DNA of 5,941 bases from CBDTTW01 sp965363675 (GTDB taxonomy: Bacteria; Bacteroidota; Rhodothermia; Rhodothermales; DASSAV01), in NCBI GenBank assembly GCA_965363675.1, contig CBDTTW010000188.1:1-5941 (forward strand), in the 5' to 3' direction. Under the pieces are notes generated by a model. It made no database searches. It was not told the origin of the DNA and saw only the letters and a list, made by a program, of their open reading frames with translations. Of this stretch, positions 1 to 4,767 are shown one piece after another; position 1 is the first letter of the stretch, and the number at the start of each line of letters is the position of its first letter. Made by a program: the position numbers and the translations under genes.

Positions 1-1626
1 CCCCGCCTCAGCCTCCAGCGCAACACCTCCGAGAACGCCCTGGTTGGCCTGAACATGCTCCCCGGCGGCGCCCTCCTGAGCAGCGCCGGCAACCAGTACC
101 GCAACCGCGGCCTCGGCTACACCTCCTCCACGAGCCTGCTCGTGCGCCGCCGCCTCGGCAAGCCCGGCCGCACCGTCTCTACCAACCTCAGCCTCGCCCT
201 CGACGGTCGCCGCAGCCGCGCCCGCCAGGGCATCGAAAGCCTGTTCTACGAACCCCTCGCCCCCGGCGAACCCGACTCGACCGACGCCTACGACCGCCGC
301 ACCGAAAACGACGGCCTCGGGCGCACCCTCTCGGCCAACGTCGCCTACACCGAGCCGCTCGGCGCGCGCGCGCAGCTTCAGCTTACCCTCGCCCCGGCGC
401 TCGCCCGCGCCCGCGCCGACCGCGACGCCCACCGCCTCGACCCCGCCACGGGCGCCTACACCGCCCCCGACCTCGCCTACGGCAGCGCCTCCGAGCAGCA
501 AGTCGCCACGGCGCGCACGGGCCTGAGCCTTCGCTACCGCACCGAGCGCCTGAGCGCTTCCGCCGGCGCCGACCTCCAGGCCGAAGAGCTGCGCTACAAG
601 CAGGGCGGGCTGCGCCCCTTCGCCGTCGAGCGCGGCTACCTCAACCTGCTGCCCTCCGCCGATCTCCGCCTGCGCCCCGCCCCCCAAGCCCACCTCAGCC
701 TTTCGTACCGTCCCGGCACGAACACCCCCGGCGCCGCCCAGCTCCGCACCCTCCTCGACGACGACAACCCGCTGTTCCTCAGCACCGGCAACCCGGACCT
801 CAGGACCAGCCGCTCCGAGCGCGTCGAGATGCGCGCCTCCGCCGCCCGGCCCTCCGGCGGCCACAGCGCTTCGGTCTACGCCGGCTACACCGCCGTCCGC
901 CGCTACATCGGCGCCTACACGCTGCTCGCCCGCGCCGATACGCTCCTGCCGACGGGCGTGCGCCTGCTGCCCGGCGCCCGGTTTTCCCGCCCCGTCAACC
1001 TCGACGGCTACCGCAACGCGCGCCTTTCGCTCAGCTACAGCCTGCCGGTCGGCCTGCTCCGCAGCAACCTCAGCGCAAGCGCCGGGCTAGGCTACACCCG
1101 CACCCCCGGCATCCTCAACGACGCGCGGCTGCATACCGCCGCCCTCCAGTCCGACGCCCGCCTTTTCCTCGGCGGCAACCTCAGCGAACGCCTCGACTTC
1201 TCGCTCTCCTACAACCTCAGCCGCACCACCGTCCGCGGCGGCGCAGCGGCCTTCTCCGACGGCGACTACCTGCGCCACCGGGGCGGCTTTGCGTTTAACT
1301 GGCTGCCGTGGGGCGGCCTGACCTTCGTCTCCGACATCGACCTCTCGGCCTACACCGGCCTCTCGTCGGCCGTCGATCCCACGAACCTTCTCTGGAACGC
1401 CGCCGTCGGCTACAAATTCCTGCGCAACGACCTGGCCGAGGTCCGCCTGGCCGTCATCGACCTGCTCGGCCGCAGCAGCGCCGCCGGGCGCGCCGTCACC
1501 GGCCTCTACGTCGAGGACGCGCAGTCCAACACCCTCGGCCGCTATCTGATGCTCAACCTGACGTACCGCCTGCGCGCCTTCGGCCAGGCGCCCGCCCCCC
1601 GCCCCGGCCGTTCCGGCCGCCGCTAA
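1..1626 (+). CDS. Outer-membrane beta-barrel protein, TonB-receptor-like (5' partial)
   Basis: The reading frame is open from the first base and ends at TAA 1624-1626, showing 541 residues of a longer protein. The visible part alternates polar and hydrophobic residues in many short strands with frequent Tyr, Leu and Ser and turns rich in Gly, Asn and Asp, as in an outer-membrane barrel. Two stretches resemble the Bacteroidota 'outer membrane protein beta-barrel' family (PF14905 type): NPLFLSTGNPDLR at visible residues 256-268, and the segment from about 462 to 528 with NLLWNAAVGYKFL, a VIDLLG turn and a final RYLMLNLTYRLRAF strand. The signal peptide, carboxypeptidase-like domain and any plug domain would lie upstream of the window. 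The ATG at 55 is internal, not the start. A 13-residue Pro/Arg-rich tail follows the last strand. Substrate is unknown; it may be a TonB-dependent transporter or a plug-less relative. It converges on the arsenosugar operon and shares no visible regulation with it. Confidence 0.85.
   Translation, partial: PRLSLQRNTSENALVGLNMLPGGALLSSAGNQYRNRGLGYTSSTSLLVRRRLGKPGRTVSTNLSLALDGRRSRARQGIESLFYEPLAPGEPDSTDAYDRRTENDGLGRTLSANVAYTEPLGARAQLQLTLAPALARARADRDAHRLDPATGAYTAPDLAYGSASEQQVATARTGLSLRYRTERLSASAGADLQAEELRYKQGGLRPFAVERGYLNLLPSADLRLRPAPQAHLSLSYRPGTNTPGAAQLRTLLDDDNPLFLSTGNPDLRTSRSERVEMRASAARPSGGHSASVYAGYTAVRRYIGAYTLLARADTLLPTGVRLLPGARFSRPVNLDGYRNARLSLSYSLPVGLLRSNLSASAGLGYTRTPGILNDARLHTAALQSDARLFLGGNLSERLDFSLSYNLSRTTVRGGAAAFSDGDYLRHRGGFAFNWLPWGGLTFVSDIDLSAYTGLSSAVDPTNLLWNAAVGYKFLRNDLAEVRLAVIDLLGRSSAAGRAVTGLYVEDAQSNTLGRYLMLNLTYRLRAFGQAPAPRPGRSGRR
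1605..1619. terminator. Possible GC stem at the convergent junction
   Basis: A perfect 6-bp inverted repeat, CGGCCG at 1605-1610 and 1614-1619 with a TTC loop, lies inside the last codons of the barrel gene, just before the two interleaved stop codons. It is the only compact stem at the point where transcripts from both sides must end. Neither side has a T-tract, so it is not a classical intrinsic terminator, and in DNA this GC-rich such a stem can arise by chance. Confidence 0.2.
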
Positions 1627-2300
1627 AGCTCCTCGCCGTTAGGCGCGCGGTAGCGGTAGCGCGCGGCGGCCGCGTGCAAGTCGCCCCCGCGCAGGTAGTG
1701 CACCCAGAGCTGCGCGTTGAGCAGTTGCTGCCGCAGCGTCCCCGTCTCCAGAAAGCGCCGCGCCGAGGTCGTCACGGCCGCCGGCAGAAACCGGAAGCCC
1801 CCACGCGCGTGCAGCCGCCGCACCATCTCCAGGTCCTCGAAGATCGGCGCCTCCGGAAACCCTCCCACCGCCTCGAACACCTCGCGCCGGACGAACAGGC
1901 CCCGGTCCCCGAAGCAGATCCACCGCAGCGGCAGGCGCGTGCACCAGCCGTAGAACCGCAGCGCCGGCGAGGACGCATCGAAGCGCAGCCGGAACGCCCC
2001 CGCCTCGGCCTCCGGCGCCGCCAGGCAGCGCTGCACCTGCCCGAGCGCCTCCGGCGGCAAAAACGTGTCGGCGTGCAGAAACAGCAGCACGTCGCCCCGC
2101 GCCGCCGCCGCCCCGGCGTTCATCTGCCGCGCCCGCCCGCGCGGCGCCGCCACCACGCGCGCATACGGGGCCGCCAGCGCCGCCGTGCCGTCCGCCGAGC
2201 CGCCGTCCGCCACGATCACCTCCACCCCCGAAGGCAGCGCCCGCAGCGCCGCCACGATGCCCTCGGCCTCGTTGAGCGCCGGAATCACGACCGAGATCAT
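1623..2300 (-). CDS. TIGR04283-type arsenosugar biosynthesis glycosyltransferase (GT2 family)
   Basis: A 225-residue cytosolic GT-A fold glycosyltransferase of family 2. Visible motifs are the N-terminal strand and nucleotide-binding start IPALNEAEG (6-14), the acidic motif ADGGSADGT (31-39), RGRARQMNAG (54-63), the DXD-like LHADT (75-79), GDRGLFVRR (131-139) and the acceptor/catalytic-region EDLEMVRRL (155-163). No membrane segment is evident. Motifs and length match the TIGR04283 group, which is regularly found next to arsS. By context it probably transfers a sugar or glycosyl-type group during conversion of the ArsS product to arsenosugar; the exact donor and acceptor are not established. 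It starts with ATG 12 bases after the arsS stop. Its GAGG (2310-2313) overlaps the first base of the arsS stop codon region, so translation is probably coupled. It is last in the operon, and its TAG stop interlocks with the TAA of the convergent barrel gene. Confidence 0.92.
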   Translation of the reverse strand: MISVVIPALNEAEGIVAALRALPSGVEVIVADGGSADGTAALAAPYARVVAAPRGRARQMNAGAAAARGDVLLFLHADTFLPPEALGQVQRCLAAPEAEAGAFRLRFDASSPALRFYGWCTRLPLRWICFGDRGLFVRREVFEAVGGFPEAPIFEDLEMVRRLHARGGFRFLPAAVTTSARRFLETGTLRQQLLNAQLWVHYLRGGDLHAAAARYRYRAPNGEEL

Positions 2301-2305
2301 GCGCG

Positions 2306-2313
2306 CCCCCCTC
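2306..2313 (-). promoter_or_regulatory. Ribosome binding site of the TIGR04283 glycosyltransferase gene
   Basis: On the minus strand GAGGGGGG precedes the ATG at 2300, with 9 bases between GAGG and the start. It shares base 2313 with the TAG of arsS (2313-2315), a layout typical of translational coupling. Confidence 0.6.
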
Positions 2314-3425
2314 TACGAGATGGCCCCGCCGCACGAGCTGCCCGCCCCCGCCGTGCAGCCGTAGCAGTGCCGCTCCGTCCGGATCGTGTGCGCCGCCCAC
2401 GCCTCCGGCGAAAAGTCGCGCACGTGCGGGCGCGCCCCGCCCGGCAGCGCCGCCTCCAGGTCGAGCTGCTGGTTGAAGTCGCAGTCGAAGAGCCGCCCGT
2501 CCCACCCCACCGAAAGCGTGTTGCGGCACATCAGCCCCCCGAGCGTGGCCGGGTTGAACGCGTTTACCAGCCGCTCCAGGTACCTCTCCAGCAACCCCTT
2601 CTCCAGCAGCCACTCCAGGTACCGCGCAATCGGCATGTTGTTGAGCGCAAACAGCCGGTCAAACGTCACCCCCTGATGGCGTCGCAGCGCCTCCTTCCAC
2701 TCGGCCTCCAGCGACGCCTGCGCCCCCGCCGGAAACGCCCCCGAGGGGTTCGTCACGAGCGTCAGCACGCGCCGGGGGTCGCCCTGGCCGTAGCCCGCCG
2801 CGTTGAGGCGCCGCAGCGCTTCTATCGAGCGCTCATACGTTCCCTCGCCCCGCTGCGCGTCGGCCCCCGGCCTTCGGTAGTGCGGCAGCGAGCACACCAT
2901 CTCCACCCCCCGCTCGGCAAACCACTCCGGCAGATGGCGGTATCGCTGCGTCAGCAGAATCGTCAGGTTGCACCGGTCGATGACGTGCTTGCCGCGCCCG
3001 ACGCACGCCTCCACGAGGTAGGCGAAATGCGGGTTCAGCTCCGGCGCGCCCCCCGTCAGGTCCACCGTGTGCGCCTCCGTCCGGTCGAGCGCCCGCAGGC
3101 AATCCTCGACCGTCTCGAAATCCATGTTCTCCTCGGTGCGGTCCGGCCCGGCATCCACGTGGCAGTGCCGGCACGTCATGTTGCACAGCTTGCCCAGGTT
3201 GATCTGGAAAATTTCGAGGGCCGCCGGCCGGAGCGCCGGCCACCCCGAGGCCGCCGCGTCGGCCCGGAAGTCGGCTTGCCCCGAAGGGCCGCCCTGCACC
3301 TGCGCCTCCCGGAAGGCGCGGATCTGCGCCTCCGGAGCCGCCAGCGGCGCCCGGCGCGCATGCAGGCTGGAGGTCGGCGCCGCCCCGATCACGTCGAGCG
3401 GCAGAAAGTCGGTGCGCTCAGGCAA
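2313..3425 (-). CDS. arsS: Arsenosugar biosynthesis radical SAM protein ArsS
   Basis: A 370-residue radical SAM enzyme. In characterised relatives ArsS couples the 5'-deoxyadenosyl radical of SAM to dimethylarsinous acid, giving a dimethylarsinoyl-deoxyadenosine, the first committed arsenosugar intermediate. The CX3CX2C iron-sulfur motif is CNMTCRHC (Cys81, 85, 88), followed by HVDAGPDRTEENM. DLTGGAPELNPHF (122-134) is the glycine-rich SAM-binding stretch, then HVIDRCNLT (147-155) and CSLPHY (178-183). The C-terminal ArsS/DUF3641-type domain has further cysteines at 300, 315, 354, 357 and 365, ending in the family signature GCTAGAGSSCGGA, and may hold an additional cluster. About 70 residues precede the core. 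The start is TTG 3423-3425: GAGG lies 7 bases upstream and an in-frame TGA only 9 bases upstream (3435-3437) excludes an earlier start; GTG at codon 11 is the next alternative. It lies 36 bases after the peroxidase-like gene. All visible catalytic cysteines are intact, so it should be functional. Confidence 0.95.
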   Translation of the reverse strand: MPERTDFLPLDVIGAAPTSSLHARRAPLAAPEAQIRAFREAQVQGGPSGQADFRADAAASGWPALRPAALEIFQINLGKLCNMTCRHCHVDAGPDRTEENMDFETVEDCLRALDRTEAHTVDLTGGAPELNPHFAYLVEACVGRGKHVIDRCNLTILLTQRYRHLPEWFAERGVEMVCSLPHYRRPGADAQRGEGTYERSIEALRRLNAAGYGQGDPRRVLTLVTNPSGAFPAGAQASLEAEWKEALRRHQGVTFDRLFALNNMPIARYLEWLLEKGLLERYLERLVNAFNPATLGGLMCRNTLSVGWDGRLFDCDFNQQLDLEAALPGGARPHVRDFSPEAWAAHTIRTERHCYGCTAGAGSSCGGAIS

Positions 3426-3432
3426 AACGAAA

Positions 3433-3436
3433 CCTC
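3433..3436 (-). promoter_or_regulatory. Ribosome binding site setting the TTG start of arsS
   Basis: GAGG on the minus strand lies 7 bases before TTG 3423-3425. With the in-frame TGA at 3435-3437, which overlaps the site itself, it fixes TTG as the most upstream possible start of arsS. Confidence 0.65.
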
Positions 3437-3461
3437 AGAGTCAAGCAGGGGAGGAAGGGGG

Positions 3462-3794
3462 CTACATCGTTTGTTTGCGTACGTGCTCCAGCATCTGCGT
3501 CGCGTGCACCAGCGAGGCCCCGCCGCGTATCGCCGCCGCCACATGCACCGCCTCGGTCATCTGCTCCAGGTCCGACCCCTTCTGCAAGCTCTCCGACGTG
3601 TACGCGTCGATGCAGTACGGGCACTGCACCGCATGCGCCACGGCCAGCGCAATCAGCGCCTTCTCGCGCGCCGAGAGGGCGCCGTCCTCGAACACCTTGC
3701 CGTAATACGAGAAAAAGGCGTCCGCAAGGCCCTTGCTGCCCTCGGCAATGCTTCCGAACTGCGGCAAGTGCTCGGGCTTGTAGTACGTATCCAT
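3462..3794 (-). CDS. Arsenosugar biosynthesis-associated peroxidase-like protein (CMD/AhpD fold)
   Basis: A complete 110-residue all-helical protein of the carboxymuconolactone decarboxylase / AhpD-like family, matching in length and sequence the TIGR04030-type group that accompanies arsS. Visible signatures are the N-terminal MDTYYKPEHLPQFG, the core AREKALIALAVAHAVQCPYC (42-61) with the redox pair Cys58-Cys61, and EAVHVAAAIRGGASLVHATQ (81-100). No signal peptide is seen. AhpD proteins use a glutamate 12 residues before the first cysteine plus two histidines. Here those positions are Ala46, Tyr60 and Tyr65, so classical AhpD peroxidase chemistry is doubtful. A thiol-disulfide or arsenic-thiol role is plausible but is inference. 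The ATG is preceded by no good Shine-Dalgarno sequence but by a pyrimidine-rich leader. It is second in the operon, 91 bases after the glycosyltransferase gene and 36 bases before arsS. Confidence 0.93.
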   Translation of the reverse strand: MDTYYKPEHLPQFGSIAEGSKGLADAFFSYYGKVFEDGALSAREKALIALAVAHAVQCPYCIDAYTSESLQKGSDLEQMTEAVHVAAAIRGGASLVHATQMLEHVRKQTM

Positions 3795-3885
3795 GAAACC
3801 ACACGAAAAAGAAATAGAAGAGGGGAGAGGTTGATACGAAGCCCACCCGAACGAAGTTCTTCATCCCCGCCGGCTCGCCGTGCGG
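3795..3885 (-). other. Intergenic leader before the peroxidase-like gene, pyrimidine-rich on the coding strand
   Basis: This is the longest gap inside the operon (91 bases) and the least GC-rich part of the window. Read on the coding strand, the stretch covering plus positions 3804-3830 is an unbroken pyrimidine run except for a single A and consists otherwise only of C and T. It leads up to a start with no clear Shine-Dalgarno sequence. No convincing terminator (no stem with a T-tract) and no clear TAnnTTTG promoter is seen. It could be a structureless translation leader, or hold a secondary promoter I cannot recognise. Confidence 0.4.
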
Positions 3886-4581
3886 CTACGGCGCTCCGGT
3901 CGTCATCTTCTCCACCAGCCGCAGCAGCCGGCGCTGCTCCGGCAGCGGCGCCGCCAGCCCGCGCAGCGCCTCGGCCAGCGGCGCCAGGTCCTCCGCCCGG
4001 TCCACGTCGCGCAGCTCCCCGACCTCCCGCAGCGCTCCCTGCCCGGCCACGAGGTCGCGCAGCGTACGGTAGGTGTCCGCATGGCTGTAGGGGACGGCTT
4101 GCCAGAGCGACGCCGCCAGCGGCGCGTTGCCCCCGAACAGCCAGAAGCCCCCATCCTCGGCGCGCCCCAGCACGAAGCGCGGCCCGGCGCCTTCCCCAAG
4201 CCACGCCGCCGCCGCGCAAAGCGTCTCCGCCTCCAGTTGCGGCGCGTCCGCCCCCAGCAGCAGCCCGTAGTCGTGCCGCCCGAGCAGCGCGGCGTACACC
4301 GCGTGCAGCCGGTCGCCGAGCGCTCCCGCGCCCTGCCCGAGGCGCGGCAGCCCCTGCCACGCCGCCGCCGCCAGACCCTCCGGCTCGGCCACGGCAAAGT
4401 ACGCGTGCAGCGGCGCCCGCCGCCCCGCCGCCCGCGCCGCCGCCGCCGACGCCTCGGCCGCCGCGACGTAAAACCGCTCCGCCGCCGCCGCCCCCACGCC
4501 TGCCGCCAGCCGCGTCTTCACCGGCGAGAGCCCCGGCGTCTTGACGAAGATAGCCGCTCCGCCGCTCCCACGCGTCCCCAC
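3886..4581 (-). CDS. TIGR04282-type arsenosugar biosynthesis glycosyltransferase (DUF2064/CofC-like)
   Basis: A 231-residue protein of the DUF2064 family, with a GT-A/nucleotidyltransferase-like fold, annotated in arsenosugar loci as TIGR04282 glycosyltransferase. Numbered from the chosen start, motifs are IFVKTPGLSPVKTRLA (11-26), the nucleotide-binding loop with the PxKTRL-type signature; GALGDRLHAVY (86-96); the metal-binding LLLGADAPQL (107-116); VLGRAEDGGFWLFGG (137-151); VPYSHADT (163-170); and RDVDRAEDL (191-199). It probably activates or transfers a sugar unit toward the arsenosugar side chain; the reaction is unproven. The start is taken as GTG 4579-4581, because GGAGG lies 7 bases upstream. 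The longer frame opening at TTG 4612-4614 would start inside the probable promoter -7 element. It is first in the operon and divergent from the membrane hydrolase gene. All family motifs are present. It is strongly alanine-rich, as expected from the base composition. Confidence 0.9.
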   Translation of the reverse strand: MGTRGSGGAAIFVKTPGLSPVKTRLAAGVGAAAAERFYVAAAEASAAAARAAGRRAPLHAYFAVAEPEGLAAAAWQGLPRLGQGAGALGDRLHAVYAALLGRHDYGLLLGADAPQLEAETLCAAAAWLGEGAGPRFVLGRAEDGGFWLFGGNAPLAASLWQAVPYSHADTYRTLRDLVAGQGALREVGELRDVDRAEDLAPLAEALRGLAAPLPEQRRLLRLVEKMTTGAP

Positions 4582-4587
4582 GAAAAA

Positions 4588-4595
4588 CCCTCCCT
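4588..4595 (-). promoter_or_regulatory. Strong Shine-Dalgarno sequence of the operon's first gene
   Basis: The minus strand reads AGGGAGGG, the best ribosome binding site in the window, with GGAGG at 4589-4593 and 7 bases before GTG 4579-4581. It decides the start of the TIGR04282 gene in favour of GTG over the upstream in-frame TTG at 4614. Confidence 0.7.
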
Positions 4596-4610
4596 GTAAA
4601 TGCACGCCGC

Positions 4611-4642
4611 CCAATGTAGCCGTCCCCGCCCGGCCTCTCCAA
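4611..4642 (-). promoter_or_regulatory. Candidate promoter of the arsenosugar operon (Bacteroidota type)
   Basis: On the minus strand TTG (4640-4642) is followed after 21 bases by TACATTGG (4611-4618). This matches five of six fixed positions of the Bacteroidota housekeeping -7 element TAnnTTTG with its -33 TTG at an accepted spacing. Transcription would begin near 4604, leaving a short leader of about 22 bases holding the strong Shine-Dalgarno sequence. No clear operator for an ArsR-type repressor is visible. The match is by motif only. Confidence 0.4.
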
Positions 4643-4683
4643 GCCCTGCCGGGGCGCGGGGCGCCCCCGCATGCTCTGCGGCA

Positions 4684-4691
4684 TAGTTTTG
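4684..4691 (+). promoter_or_regulatory. Candidate -7 promoter element for the membrane hydrolase gene
   Basis: TAGTTTTG is an exact match to TAnnTTTG on the plus strand, in a T-run that stands out from the GC-rich surroundings. It would start transcription near 4698, about 70 bases before the ATG at 4768. No TTG is present at a suitable distance upstream, so the promoter would lack a -33 element. Confidence 0.35.
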
Positions 4692-4767
4692 CGCCCCCTT
4701 GACCGGCCCCCGCCCCGGCGCCCTATCCTTCAGCCGCCCCCGAGCTTCCCCCGACGCCTGCATCCTC

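Noticed and set aside
3223..3240. GCCGGC inverted repeat with a 6-base spacer in the 5' part of arsS.
   Set aside because: It lies inside coding sequence, has no T-tract, and such GC palindromes are expected often by chance at this composition.
3418..3864. A minus-strand frame beginning MKNFVRVGF with a hydrophobic start that resembles a signal anchor.
   Set aside because: The hydrophobic part is just the pyrimidine-rich leader read as Phe, Leu and Ser codons. The rest lies over the peroxidase-like gene in another frame and has no recognisable features.
3867..3890. GC-rich possible hairpin just after the TIGR04282 stop, as an intra-operon terminator.
   Set aside because: The best stem is about four base pairs and no T-run follows on the minus strand; not enough to call a terminator.
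1308..4544. A 1078-codon plus-strand open frame lying opposite the arsenosugar operon.
   Set aside because: Its product is an Arg/Pro-rich low-complexity chain with no family features. It lies antisense to four clearly recognised genes and stays open because TTA, CTA and TCA codons are rare in this GC-rich DNA; three of those genes share one frame register, which lengthens the shadow.
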